A stretch of DNA of 64,000 nt from an uncultured Hyphomonas sp. GTDB taxonomy: Bacteria > Pseudomonadota > Alphaproteobacteria > Caulobacterales > Hyphomonadaceae. Shown piece after piece: positions 8,277-16,809 of this stretch; position 1 is the first letter of the stretch, and each line of letters begins with the position of its first letter. The position numbers were made by a program, and so were the translations under genes. The stretch spans positions 1,240,001 to 1,304,000 of the forward strand of contig NZ_OY787456.1 in assembly GCF_963678875.1 (NCBI RefSeq), in the 5' to 3' direction. The notes beneath the pieces are model-generated. The model searched no databases. It saw only the letters and a list, made by a program, of their open reading frames with translations, and was not told where the DNA came from.

Positions 8277-8485
8277 GGTTTGCTCCCCCTTGCGATAATC
8301 CCTGCAAGATGGATTCCAAAAACAACCAAAGAGAGAAATTGGATTGCTGAAGTATGGGGACTAATTCTCTACGTCGAACAGACCCTCCGCACCCGTAAGC
8401 CGATCACGCGCCAAATTCCGACGATTCCACCTCTATCCTTGTTTTCAACTTGTTGGCAGAACTACTGTCAAAAAGAGGTGGAGGA

Positions 8486-8878
8486 ATGACAAGGAAACGA
8501 CAGGCGGTGCCCCGGAAAAATTCAAGGTCAGCGACAGAGGTCGACAAGCAGGTCGGACGGAATGTCCGCGGCTACCGGAAAGACATGCACATGACGCTGA
8601 ACGAGCTGGCAGACCAGCTGGGTGTCAGCCAGCAGCAGATCCAGAAGTATGAAACCGGTGACAGCCGCATAAGCGCCTCAATGGTCCTGGCCATCAGCGA
8701 AGTCCTCAATATCGGTATCGAGGACCTCTTCATTGGAACACGCAACCTGAAGAAAGCAAAAAAATCCCCGCTCGAAACCGCCCGCCGCGAATGCCAGATG
8801 TGGATAGACCGCGCCAGCTCCAGGGAAACTCTCTATCAGATGGCACGGGTCCTCAAAGCGATGTCAGGTGAGAAATGA
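8486..8878 (+). CDS. XRE family transcriptional regulator
   Basis: A 130-residue protein with an XRE helix-turn-helix at residues about 24-85 (MTLNELADQLGVSQQQIQKYETGDSRI). A basic N-terminus and an Arg/Glu-rich C-terminal helix follow the usual layout. The ATG at 8486 follows GGTGGAGGA; an upstream in-frame start lacks a comparable site. It converges on the next regulator with only 2 bases between the stop codons. The similar organisation with cognate regulators suggests control of element genes. Confidence 0.85.
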   Translation: MTRKRQAVPRKNSRSATEVDKQVGRNVRGYRKDMHMTLNELADQLGVSQQQIQKYETGDSRISASMVLAISEVLNIGIEDLFIGTRNLKKAKKSPLETARRECQMWIDRASSRETLYQMARVLKAMSGEK

Positions 8879-8880
8879 CG

Positions 8881-9099
8881 TTACTTTCGAGTTGGTCGCT
8901 TCAGAAGCAAGTGGGGCTCGATTTCCAAGGCATCGGCAAGCTTTCCCAAGATATCAATTGTCGCGCTATAGATGCGTCTTTCGAGCAAGCTTACGTAGGT
9001 ACGATCAATGCCAGCGCGATGGGCGAGCTCCTCTTGGGAAACCCCTGCAGCGCGCCGATATTTCTTCAGATTTTGAGCGAAAACTTCACGGATTTCCAT
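8881..9099 (-). CDS. C-protein-like XRE regulator, copy 1
   Basis: A 72-residue protein that is almost only an XRE helix-turn-helix (GVSQEELAHRAGIDRTYVSLLER). The length and the DRTYVSxLER signature match controller (C) proteins of restriction-modification systems and phage-type repressors. The ATG at 9099 is chosen because it begins the homology with the paralogue at 9237-9455. An operator-like element lies 22-50 bases upstream of that start. No restriction or methylase gene is adjacent. Confidence 0.8.
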   Translation of the reverse strand: MEIREVFAQNLKKYRRAAGVSQEELAHRAGIDRTYVSLLERRIYSATIDILGKLADALEIEPHLLLKRPTRK

Positions 9100-9120
9100 T
9101 CTCGAGAATGGACGCCTGTG

Positions 9121-9150
9121 ATGAGTATATTTCCACGGAGTATACTCTGA
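9121..9150. promoter_or_regulatory. Operator for XRE regulator copy 1
   Basis: The perfect 10-bp palindrome GAGTATACTC (9138-9147) has a degenerate partner GAGTATATTT at 9123-9132, 15 bp away centre to centre. The same pair with the same spacing occurs upstream of the paralogous gene at 9479-9503. The segment CCACGGAGTATACTCTGA is identical in both. Two dimer sites in tandem are the known layout for C-protein operators. Confidence 0.65.
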
Positions 9151-9236
9151 CCTCCGTATAAAATGCCGTGGCTTCAAAGAGCAATAAAGGACACCATCCA
9201 GCCATTACCCCAAAAATCCTTCGAGGACACGGAGCG

Positions 9237-9455
9237 TTAGTTTGATCCGGGTTCCGTCAGAAGATCTGCGGGCTTCACTCCTAGGGCCAATGCGAGCCGC
9301 TCCAGGACATCAATGGTTGCGCTGTATTGGCTCCGCTCCAACGAGCTTACGTAAGTACGGTCGATCCCAGCCAGATCGGCAAGATCTTCTTGCGACAGAC
9401 TTTGAATCTGTCGCAACCCCTTAAGGTTGAGTGCCAAAACATCTCGAACTCGCAT
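9237..9455 (-). CDS. C-protein-like XRE regulator, copy 2
   Basis: A 72-residue paralogue of the adjacent regulator, identical to it through most of the recognition region (AGIDRTYVSxLER, then YSATID). Its ATG at 9455 lies 23 bases from the operator-like repeat. The C-terminal helix differs more than the helix-turn-helix, so the two proteins may bind the same sites but pair separately. Both are on the minus strand, in series, each with its own operator. Confidence 0.8.
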   Translation of the reverse strand: MRVRDVLALNLKGLRQIQSLSQEDLADLAGIDRTYVSSLERSQYSATIDVLERLALALGVKPADLLTEPGSN

Positions 9456-9477
9456 TTTCGAGAGATGAAACGGTTGT

Positions 9478-9506
9478 AGAGTATACAGCCACGGAGTATA
9501 CTCTGA
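9478..9506. promoter_or_regulatory. Operator for XRE regulator copy 2
   Basis: AGAGTATAC (9478-9486) and GTATACTCT (9496-9504) form an inverted repeat. The right half contains the perfect palindrome GAGTATACTC at 9494-9503. Spacing and sequence match the element at 9121-9150. It also lies just upstream of the sigma factor gene on the other strand, so that gene could be affected. Confidence 0.65.
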
Positions 9507-9526
9507 ATATTGACTCCTAATTTAAA

Positions 9527-10330
9527 TTGAATTGGGGCGTGAGCGGCGGGTTCACAGCATTTTGCGGTGGGTGGTGTTCAAGTTTTGCGTTCGTGCCCGC
9601 TCAGCAACGCCCCAACAAGAGAATATCCAAATTGCCAGATCAGACTCAGCCACTCTCGATTCCACCACACCCGAAGTCCGGGATCGGTGACCGCGACTGG
9701 CGAGCGCATTCCGAATCCGTCGCAAAGCCCTCCAGCTTCTTCCGCAAGTCCGAAACGACCAGTGACACGCCCACACCAACTCCCATCCCCCTCCGCAGCC
9801 CAGACCCTCTCAGCCACATCTTCCGCCACCAATACGACCAGCTCGTCCGCTTCTGCCGCGCCAGGATCCTGAACCCTTCCGATGCCGAAGACCTCGTCCA
9901 GGACGCCTTCGTCTCTGTCCGCCGGTCCTATGCCGGCAAACCGGCAGAGGACCTGCGCGCACTCCTTTTCACCACGGTCCGCAATCTCAGTGTCAATTAT
10001 CTCAAATCCGGCCGCATCCGGCAGTCCCGCCAGTCGGAAGAAATTGGCGAGCTGGGAGACCGGCTGGCCTGCCAGCGTACCCCCACACCGGAGCAAATGG
10101 TTATGGACAGAGAGCGCCTCGCCATCGCCGAGCAAACCATCGCCGCCATGAACCCCCGCAAGCGGGACGCGCTCCGCCTCCACCGCTATGAGGGCCTGAC
10201 CTATGACGAGATTGCCAAGCGCTTGTCAGTCTCGCCGACAACCGTCAAAACGGATATCGCGGAGGCGATTGCCGAGATCGCCGAAAACCTCTCCGGAGCC
10301 GCGAAGCGGCCTCCGGCAAAGGGTCAGTGA
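9527..10330 (+). CDS. ECF sigma factor, FecI-like
   Basis: Sigma region 2 begins near residue 95 (HIFRHQYDQLVRFCRARI, then DAEDLVQDAFVSV). Region 4 has the helix-turn-helix LTYDEIAKRLSVSPTTVKTDI near the end. The pair with a FecR-like protein, overlapping by GTGA, marks it as a surface-signalling sigma factor that usually drives a TonB-dependent receptor gene. The start is uncertain: TTG at 9527 has no clear ribosome binding site, and the first 90 residues are Pro/Ser-rich and unlike FecI. A GTG at 9593 is an alternative. No ATG lies before region 2. Confidence 0.85.
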   Translation: MNWGVSGGFTAFCGGWCSSFAFVPAQQRPNKRISKLPDQTQPLSIPPHPKSGIGDRDWRAHSESVAKPSSFFRKSETTSDTPTPTPIPLRSPDPLSHIFRHQYDQLVRFCRARILNPSDAEDLVQDAFVSVRRSYAGKPAEDLRALLFTTVRNLSVNYLKSGRIRQSRQSEEIGELGDRLACQRTPTPEQMVMDRERLAIAEQTIAAMNPRKRDALRLHRYEGLTYDEIAKRLSVSPTTVKTDIAEAIAEIAENLSGAAKRPPAKGQ

Positions 10331-11328
10331 GCAAGGCGATGACGAACCAAGAGGACGAGGCCAAGCGGCGGGAGACCGCCGCGCTCTGGTACACAGAGCT
10401 GCAGGACCCGGATGTCAGTCCCGAGACCTGGGAGGCCTTTCTCGAATGGGAAAAGGACCCCGCCAATGCGGCCGCCTACCGGGAGATTGAAACCACGATC
10501 GGCATGCTCGACCGGACCAGTCTGAAACGTCCAAAAGCCAAAAACCCAGGCAGGAACCGCAAGCCCGTCCTCCTGGCCCTGGCCGCCGCAGCCGCCGCGC
10601 TGATCATTGGCGCCGTTACGCTCACACTCCAGCCCCCGAAACCAGAGCCCGCACCGCTCACCTATGCCACCGCTATCGGCGAGCAGGAAACCGTCACCCT
10701 GGAAGACGGCTCCATCCTCACGCTCAACACCAACACCAAGCTCAGCGTCAGCTATTCCAAAACCGAGCGCCTCATCCACCTCACTGAAGGCGAAGCCCTG
10801 TTCGAGGTCGAACACTCCGACCGGCCCTTCCTGGTCGAAGCCGGCGGCACAATCACGCGTGCGCTCGGGACGGCGTTCAATGTGCGTGCCGATCAGGATG
10901 CCATCTCCGTCATCCTGATCCAGGGTTCGGTCCGCGTCAGCACGAGTCCGGCTGATGACCGCGAAGGGAAGGCGGGCGCGATGCCCGCAAAGACCCTGCA
11001 GGAGGGCCTCGTCCTCAAGCCCGGCGACCGGCTCGACATGAAACCCGGCGCTGACCCCATCCTCTCCACCATCGACCCCGCCCTTACCGGCAAATGGCGC
11101 GAAGGCCTCCTCCAGTTCGACAATGTGACGCTCGCCGACGCCATCGCCGAAATGAACCGCTATTCGACCACAAAACTGGTCATCGATGACGAGACCCTCG
11201 CGGCCGAACGTATCAGCGGAACCTTTCCGGCCGGAGAACAGGAAGCGTTTGCGGAGAGCCTGGAACTCTACCTGCCTGTCGCAGCCGTTCGGTCCCGTCA
11301 TGTTATCCTGATCACACAGCTAGACTAG
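10327..11328 (+). CDS. FecR-like anti-sigma factor / signal transducer
   Basis: A 333-residue inner-membrane protein. The N-terminal cytoplasmic domain (residues 5-60, with ALWYTELQDP and WEAFLEW) binds the sigma factor in this family. One membrane helix lies near residues 80-97. The periplasmic FecR domain follows (TVTLEDGSILTLNTNTKLSV, then ALGTAFNV). It receives a signal from the STN domain of a TonB-dependent receptor. The GTG at 10327 overlaps the sigma stop; an ATG at 10339 is possible. No receptor follows. The only STN-domain receptor in the window starts at 43661. Confidence 0.9.
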   Translation: MSKAMTNQEDEAKRRETAALWYTELQDPDVSPETWEAFLEWEKDPANAAAYREIETTIGMLDRTSLKRPKAKNPGRNRKPVLLALAAAAAALIIGAVTLTLQPPKPEPAPLTYATAIGEQETVTLEDGSILTLNTNTKLSVSYSKTERLIHLTEGEALFEVEHSDRPFLVEAGGTITRALGTAFNVRADQDAISVILIQGSVRVSTSPADDREGKAGAMPAKTLQEGLVLKPGDRLDMKPGADPILSTIDPALTGKWREGLLQFDNVTLADAIAEMNRYSTTKLVIDDETLAAERISGTFPAGEQEAFAESLELYLPVAAVRSRHVILITQLD

Positions 11329-11654
11329 CAGGCGCGGAATTGCGCTTCGAAGGATCGTTCCCCAATCCCGCAGAACTAAATGAGCGCACGCCTGCATTTG
11401 TCCTGGTCTCCAGAAGCAAGGCAACCACAGCCTGGGCCTTGCCGACATGTTACGAGAAACAAACGCCAGGCCGCATCACGGCTTGCTCAGGCGCGGAAGA
11501 CCGGACGAGGCATAGTCAGCCCAGTCGGGCTTCAGGCGGCGCGATTTGGCGATTGGCTTCAAGGAATGACGAAATTCCCCTTCCGCTACCAAAGGAATAT
11601 CGAGAGCAGAGAACCGCAAACCCGATCCGCGACGCCCTTTGCGAACTCGACCGG

Positions 11655-11800
11655 CGCGGCATTCAGGAGCATCACCGAGTTCGAGCTGAGTGTTTGCCAT
11701 TCGGCGCCAGACCTTTGCCTGACTTCCTTATCACCAACGCACCCCAGTTCCGGGATATCCGGCGCGGGCCTTGGACAGGAAGAAGACAACAAAATTCTTC
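11655..11800 (-). pseudogene. Remnant of an AbiEii-type toxin C-terminus
   Basis: The minus strand encodes VGDKEVRQRSGAEWQT in one frame and QLELGDAPE in the next. The intact toxin at 34302-35171 reads LGDEEVRRRSGAEWETLRLELGDVPEF. The DNA also aligns: both have CATCACC, a CTCGAG/TTCGAG run and GGCGCGGGCCTTGG in order. So this is a decayed copy with a frameshift. The rest of the toxin and its antitoxin are gone, leaving the fragment next to an AbiE-style operator. Other parts of 11329-12442 hold nothing I can support as coding. Confidence 0.7.
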
Positions 11801-11828
11801 GAGCCGGATAAAGGTTGGATTTTAGCGC

Positions 11829-11875
11829 GATCAGGGATGTATGTGCATCCTTGGGACGCACATACATCCCTGATC
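11829..11875 (-). promoter_or_regulatory. Orphan AbiE-type operator/promoter
   Basis: Two 23-base arms around one central base match at 21 of 23 positions. This is the same 23-1-23 layout as the two palindromes at 36080-36126 and 36176-36222. On the minus strand TTGACT (about 11881-11886), 17 bases, and TATGTG form a promoter whose -10 lies inside the arm, as at the intact locus. It points into the toxin remnant. Confidence 0.65.
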
Positions 11876-12204
11876 TCTTTAAGTCAAAAATACCCGGAGA
11901 CGCTCGATCCCATCGAAGCCTGGACCGCGATCCCGGACCGCAAGAAAGGATGAGGCTGCCCAACAGTCCGGCAGGGGGCGCCCTTTACCAGGCGTACTCC
12001 GCCTGTCTGCACGTTGCGGCCACCAAAACGAGCTTAAAAAGCGGATGCACCACATCCGCGACAATGGAGCATCCTCTTTCGAAACCAGCCTGGCGCGCGC
12101 CTACCGGTATGTGTGCAGATGACCAAGCTGCCGTGTTCACCGCTTGGGCGACAGCCGCGCTGGCGACCGTTGTGAAGTCTGTAGACGTTCACCTCAATAC
12201 TTTC

Positions 12205-12301
12205 GTCCGCTTATAATCACTTCAATCATCAACATACGATCGCAACCAGGGCCGGGCTCAAACCTCTACGAGCCGCCGCACGTCTCGAATAGAGCGAGTT
12301 T
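12205..12301. repeat. Dispersed repeat, copy 1 (about 97 bp)
   Basis: This stretch aligns by eye over its whole length with 56742-56838 in the same orientation. Shared blocks include AATCATCAA, CAGGGCC, TCAAA and TCTCGAAT, separated by equal or nearly equal distances. The second copy directly abuts an IS1182-like transposase remnant, so this may be an end of that element or a dispersed intergenic repeat. Confidence 0.45.
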
Positions 12302-12442
12302 CCTGCTGCCTGAAGCCTGGTCGGTCTTGAGAAGCGGAGCCTGGTTCGAAATCATCTGACAGCGTCGCTTCTGGGCTTGGGTATCGGAATCCGGAATGCG
12401 AAAGGTGTCCGCATAGCTCATCAAGCGATCGCTTTCGTCCCG

Positions 12443-13405
12443 TCAGTTGAGAATGCGTCCAATCTTTGGACCTGCACCTATATCGGCCGCGCACCGAAAG
12501 CCGACATGCATCAATGCCGTGTCGGGAGTAGAATGGCTACGCGCTGTTACCCTGAAGCCTTCGCAAAAGTTCTGATCACAGAGAAAAGATCCACCGCGTT
12601 GTACCCTCTCAACTCCTTCATCCAAGGTGCTGCCTGGGTCATCGGGATATGGAACATAGGGTGAGCTGGTCCATTCCCAGACATTTCCAGCCAGATCGGT
12701 AAACCCCGTGGGAGCCTTACCAAAATATCCGACAGGCGATGTACCAAGGTATCCGTCTTCGCCGGTATTCAATACAGGAAATATACCTTCCCAGACATTT
12801 ATGTGCCGGCGTGCTTCAAGCGAAGCTCTTGTCCTGGCGTAAAAAACCGTGCCGTCGGGCGTTTGGCCCATGCGGGCCGTTCTTTCCCATTCAATTTCCG
12901 TTGGCAGGCGGGCGCCGTAGGCCCGGCAGAATGCATTGGCGTCATTCCACGAAACCTGCGTGACCGGATGATTGTCTTCAGCAGGTTCATGCTCTGGCCC
13001 GCGCGGGTATTCCCAGGTTGCACCTGATACGAGCGACCAATTCCCCGAGCCGCTTGTGAAAACACCGGCATCGCCAAATTTTTCCGCTTCTGTCACATAG
13101 CCCGTTTGTTCCACAAATGCGCGGAACTGCCTGACAGTCACCGGAGTTTCATCCAGCAGGAAGCCCGGCACCGATATTTCGAACTGCGGCCGTTCGTCAG
13201 GCGGTGCCAGGTCATCGCCTATCAAGGTCGTGGCGGCCGGCAATTCTATCAGGTTGGCCTGCCGCGGCACCTGGACCTGCCTATCCAAATCCTGGCTCTC
13301 TGAGCCTGTGTCCGCGACTGATGGCGGATGAACAAAAGCAGCGATTGCGAAAACCGCGATCAGAATTGCGGCTGAGGCCTCCCGCGGAATGACAGGTTTG
13401 AACAT
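12443..13405 (-). CDS. Formylglycine-generating enzyme (sulfatase activator), exported
   Basis: A 320-residue protein of the SUMF1/FGE family. It oxidises the active-site Cys of sulfatases to formylglycine. The key segment RGGSFLCDQNFCEGFRVTAR is at residues 270-289, with the two catalytic cysteines C276 and C281 in the C-x4-C spacing of true FGE. ETPVTVRQFRAFV, LPTEIEWE and LAGNVWEWT are also as in the family. A hydrophobic segment at residues 12-25 suggests export or membrane anchoring. It lies 62 bases downstream of the IolA-type gene on the same strand. The probable client is the CTPSR sulfatase at 16810-18339. Confidence 0.9.
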   Translation of the reverse strand: MFKPVIPREASAAILIAVFAIAAFVHPPSVADTGSESQDLDRQVQVPRQANLIELPAATTLIGDDLAPPDERPQFEISVPGFLLDETPVTVRQFRAFVEQTGYVTEAEKFGDAGVFTSGSGNWSLVSGATWEYPRGPEHEPAEDNHPVTQVSWNDANAFCRAYGARLPTEIEWERTARMGQTPDGTVFYARTRASLEARRHINVWEGIFPVLNTGEDGYLGTSPVGYFGKAPTGFTDLAGNVWEWTSSPYVPYPDDPGSTLDEGVERVQRGGSFLCDQNFCEGFRVTARSHSTPDTALMHVGFRCAADIGAGPKIGRILN

Positions 13406-13467
13406 CTATCGGCTGGTCCTATGCGAATGGTGGGCGGATCATGCGGCCTGCAGGCGCCCAGGTCCAC

Positions 13468-14964
13468 CTATTCCAGAGTGGGCATCGCATACTGGCTGGC
13501 CGCAGACCTGGACTTCGGCCACCGGGTGGAGATGGTCTTGAGCCGCGTATAGAAGCGGACACCTTCTGCGCCATGCATATGGTGATCGCCGAACAGGGAG
13601 CGCTTCCATCCGCCGAACGAGTGATATGCGACGGGCACGGGAATCGGGACATTGACACCGACCATGCCGGCAGCAACTTCCCGCGTGAACCGCCGCGCTT
13701 CCTCTCCATCCGGTGTGTAGATGACAGCGCCGTTTCCATATTCGTGAGCATTGATCAGATCGAGTGCTTCATCCAATGACGAACGTCGGACGATGCCGAG
13801 TACAGGACCGAAGATCTCTTCGTTCAGGATGCGCATGCCGTCGGACACGCCGTCAAACAGCGATGGACCGAGGAAATATCCTGACTGGGTCTCGTCCCCG
13901 AAGCCGCTCCGTCCATCGACGACCAAGTCGGCGCCTTCCGACTGGCCAATGCCTACATAGCTGGTGACCTTGTCCCGGTGCTGTCTGGAAATCAAAGGTC
14001 CCATATCGGCATCCGCCTGGATGCCCGGGCCGATTTTCAGGTCCTTGATCCGGCTTTTCAGGGCGGCGACCAGAGTGTCGGCGACCTGGTCTCCGACCGC
14101 CACAGCTACGGACACCGCCATGCAGCGTTCGCCTGCGGATCCGTACGCAGCTCCCATGAGGGCGTCTGCGGCTTCATCGATGTCGGCACCCGGCATGATG
14201 ACCATATGGTTCTTGGCACCGCCGAGCGCCTGGACACGTTTTCCATTGCCGGACGCCCGGGCATATATGTATTCGGCGACAGGGGTGGAGCCGACGAAAC
14301 TGACGGCTTTTACGTCCGGATGATCCAGCAGCTGGTCCACACAGGATTTGTCGCCATGAACGACATTGAACACGCCTGCCGGCAGGCCGGCCTGCGCAAG
14401 AAGTTCGGCTATGTAGAGCGCCGCAGACGGCGTCTTCTCACTGGGTTTCAGGATGAACGTGTTCCCGCAGGCGATGGCGACGGGGAACATCCACATCGGT
14501 ACCATGGCCGGGAAATTGAATGGGGAAATACCGGCGCAAACGCCAAGCGGGTACCTCAGGCCATAACTGTCGACACCTGTTCCAACATTCTCTGACGCCA
14601 GACCGGTCAGGATGTGGGGAATGCCGGTGACATATTCGACAACTTCCAGTCCGCGGGTGACTTCGCCCATCGCATCGGAAAGGACTTTTCCGTGTTCTGA
14701 TGTGATCAGCCGGGCAAGAGTTTCCTGATTGGCCTCCAGGAGCTCCCGGAAGCGGAACATGATTCTTGCGCGTTTGATGGGCGTCGTCTCCGACCAGGCG
14801 GGAAACGCATTGCGCGCCGCGCTCACCGCGGATTCGATTTCCTCCGGTGTTGCGACCGGAACGGATGCGGTTTGCTCGCCGGTCGCCGGGTTCATCACGG
14901 CAAGGACTTTATCTGCGGTGCTGTCCGCCGCTGATCCACCGATAAAGTGCGGAATTCTTTTCAT
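13468..14964 (-). CDS. iolA: Methylmalonate-semialdehyde dehydrogenase (CoA-acylating), IolA/MmsA type
   Basis: A 498-residue aldehyde dehydrogenase. The catalytic Cys sits in GSAGERCMAVSVAV, and GAKNHMVIMPGAD and the C-terminal FGGWKRSLFGD are typical of the CoA-acylating MmsA/IolA group. In inositol catabolism it turns malonate semialdehyde into acetyl-CoA and CO2. That is the step after the IolC-DUF2090 aldolase encoded at 23608-25530, so the pathway fits. GGAGG lies about 11 bases before the ATG. The symporter gene is 51 bases upstream and the FGE gene follows, forming a minus-strand operon. Confidence 0.92.
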   Translation of the reverse strand: MKRIPHFIGGSAADSTADKVLAVMNPATGEQTASVPVATPEEIESAVSAARNAFPAWSETTPIKRARIMFRFRELLEANQETLARLITSEHGKVLSDAMGEVTRGLEVVEYVTGIPHILTGLASENVGTGVDSYGLRYPLGVCAGISPFNFPAMVPMWMFPVAIACGNTFILKPSEKTPSAALYIAELLAQAGLPAGVFNVVHGDKSCVDQLLDHPDVKAVSFVGSTPVAEYIYARASGNGKRVQALGGAKNHMVIMPGADIDEAADALMGAAYGSAGERCMAVSVAVAVGDQVADTLVAALKSRIKDLKIGPGIQADADMGPLISRQHRDKVTSYVGIGQSEGADLVVDGRSGFGDETQSGYFLGPSLFDGVSDGMRILNEEIFGPVLGIVRRSSLDEALDLINAHEYGNGAVIYTPDGEEARRFTREVAAGMVGVNVPIPVPVAYHSFGGWKRSLFGDHHMHGAEGVRFYTRLKTISTRWPKSRSAASQYAMPTLE

Positions 14965-15015
14965 GGGCGAGGGCCTCCTGATTTTAAAGGCTGAGCTGGA
15001 TCCGGAAAGCGTGCG

Positions 15016-16638
15016 TCACTGTGCAAGCAGGAAATAGAAGAGGATGGTCGAAGCTGCGATGGCCGCGCCGACGGGCTTTGCGAAGCGCCAGGGCGTCACA
15101 TCCACATCATGCGTGTCGGCCGGCGTGTAGACTGACCTTGCCGGTGCAAATGCCGATACGGCGAGCATGAACAGGACGGACACGACGAACACCAGGGCAA
15201 GCAGGTGCAGGAAGTGAATGTCATACTGTGTTTGAAACACTGCCCGCAGAAATGCCTGTACAGGTGTTTCGAAGGCGAAGACCAGCAGGAAAAACGCGGC
15301 CGGACCGGCAATCAGGACAATTTTGGCAGACAGGGCGGAGACGCGTTTTGTCAGGAACCCCAGGAGGATTACCGCCAGCATCGGGCCGAAGAATGTTGCG
15401 TTGATCTTTTGAAGATAATTGTAAAGGCTTCCCGATGTGTCGATGAGCGGGGCGGCAAACATTGCGGCAAGTGCCAGGATGACGCTGCAGATCCGCCCGG
15501 ACATCACGATCCGCGGTCCACTGGCATCGCGGTGCAGCAAGGCGTGATATATGCCTTCGCTGAAAAGTGTGGCCGAGCTGTTCAGGACACTGTTGAAGGT
15601 GGAGAGGACTGCTCCGACCATGACAGCGGCAAAGAAACCGACAAGCCAGGATGGCAGGACCTCTTTTACCAGCATGGGATAGGCGAGAAGGTATTGGTCG
15701 CTGGACAAGTCATCCTTGAACAGGTGGAAGGCGATGATGCCAGGCAGGACGACCACGGCCGGTCCAAGCAGCTTGAAGAACGCAGCGAGCAGGACGCCTT
15801 TCTGCCCCTCTGCGAGGTTTTGCGCGCCAAGCGCGCGTTGGACGATTGATTGATTGGTGCACCAGAAGAAGATCTGATTTACAATCATCCCTGTAAAGAG
15901 CACGCTGAAGGGCAGGAAGGACCCGGGCTCGTCGCCGGTGATATCAAATTTGGGGTGTTCTTCGCTGTAAACCGTTTCCAGGCCGGCGAAGGCATTGCCG
16001 TGCCCGATCATGGTCAGGGCAAGTACCGGTATGAGCAGTCCGGCAATGAGAAAACCTATGCCATTGATCGTATCGGAAATGGCGACGGCTCTCAGCCCGC
16101 CAAATACGGCGTAGACTGATCCCAATGTGCCAATGCCCCAGACAAGGATCCATTTCGTGACATTGGGTGACAGGCCGGTGCGCTCCGAAATATCGAAAAG
16201 GCTGTCGATCCCGGTTGCGCCGAACAACAAAACGACAGGCAGGATCGCGACGACGTAGGAGAACAGGAAAATCAGTGTGGCGATGGTCCGGGTCTGTCCA
16301 TCATACCTGGCCTTCAGGAATTGCGGGATCGTGGCAAAACCACTCTTCAGGTATCGCGGCAGGAAATAGAGCGCCATCAGGACCATGGCAAGTGCGGCTG
16401 TGGTTTCCCAGGCGGTGACCGCGAATGTGTGATTGAACGCATCGCCATTCAGCCCGATGAGGTGCTCGGTCGACAGGTTCGTCAGCATCAGAGATCCGGC
16501 GATGAGCCAGGCAGACAAGGTCCGGCCACCCAGAAAATAGGCGTCGGACGTGTCCATCCGGTGGTGCCGGGTTGCGAGGTATGAAATCACAGCAACAAAT
16601 GCCGTGAACAATAAAAATGTGGATATGGTGAGAATCAT
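15016..16638 (-). CDS. Sodium:solute symporter (SSS family), probable inositol or sugar transporter
   Basis: A 540-residue integral membrane protein with about 13-14 hydrophobic segments. The SSS signature regions are present: SDAYFLGGRTLSAWLIAGSL near the start, VFGGLRAVAISDTINGIGFL in the middle and STFNSVLNSSATLFSEGIYH later. It resembles the SGLT/YidK branch. In enterobacteria YidK is encoded next to a sulfatase (YidJ), and here a sulfatase gene is divergent across a 171-base gap. The likely role is uptake of inositol or a desulfated product from the periplasm. Confidence 0.88.
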   Translation of the reverse strand: MILTISTFLLFTAFVAVISYLATRHHRMDTSDAYFLGGRTLSAWLIAGSLMLTNLSTEHLIGLNGDAFNHTFAVTAWETTAALAMVLMALYFLPRYLKSGFATIPQFLKARYDGQTRTIATLIFLFSYVVAILPVVLLFGATGIDSLFDISERTGLSPNVTKWILVWGIGTLGSVYAVFGGLRAVAISDTINGIGFLIAGLLIPVLALTMIGHGNAFAGLETVYSEEHPKFDITGDEPGSFLPFSVLFTGMIVNQIFFWCTNQSIVQRALGAQNLAEGQKGVLLAAFFKLLGPAVVVLPGIIAFHLFKDDLSSDQYLLAYPMLVKEVLPSWLVGFFAAVMVGAVLSTFNSVLNSSATLFSEGIYHALLHRDASGPRIVMSGRICSVILALAAMFAAPLIDTSGSLYNYLQKINATFFGPMLAVILLGFLTKRVSALSAKIVLIAGPAAFFLLVFAFETPVQAFLRAVFQTQYDIHFLHLLALVFVVSVLFMLAVSAFAPARSVYTPADTHDVDVTPWRFAKPVGAAIAASTILFYFLLAQ

Positions 16639-16723
16639 TCAGACGTTCGCGATATTCTTTTATTTCTTGCAGAGCGGCATAGGCGCCGCTCACTCCCTTC
16701 GGACACGGTAGAACAAATATTCC

Positions 16724-16745
16724 AAAAATCAAATAGTTGATTTTT
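16724..16745. promoter_or_regulatory. Operator candidate between symporter and sulfatase genes
   Basis: AAAAATCAA at 16724-16732 and TTGATTTTT at 16737-16745 are perfect inverted arms around ATAG. It lies between two divergent genes of the inositol/sulfatase locus. A related but imperfect arrangement (ATATCAA, TTATT, TTGATTTTT) lies at 22445-22466 upstream of the receptor gene. The RpiR regulator encoded at 22635 is a candidate ligand. Confidence 0.45.
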
Positions 16746-16809
16746 TTGTTTCCAGCCGGGTATCGTTCATCAAAACAGCTCGCCATCCAGGCAGAGGGAG
16801 GATTTCAAT

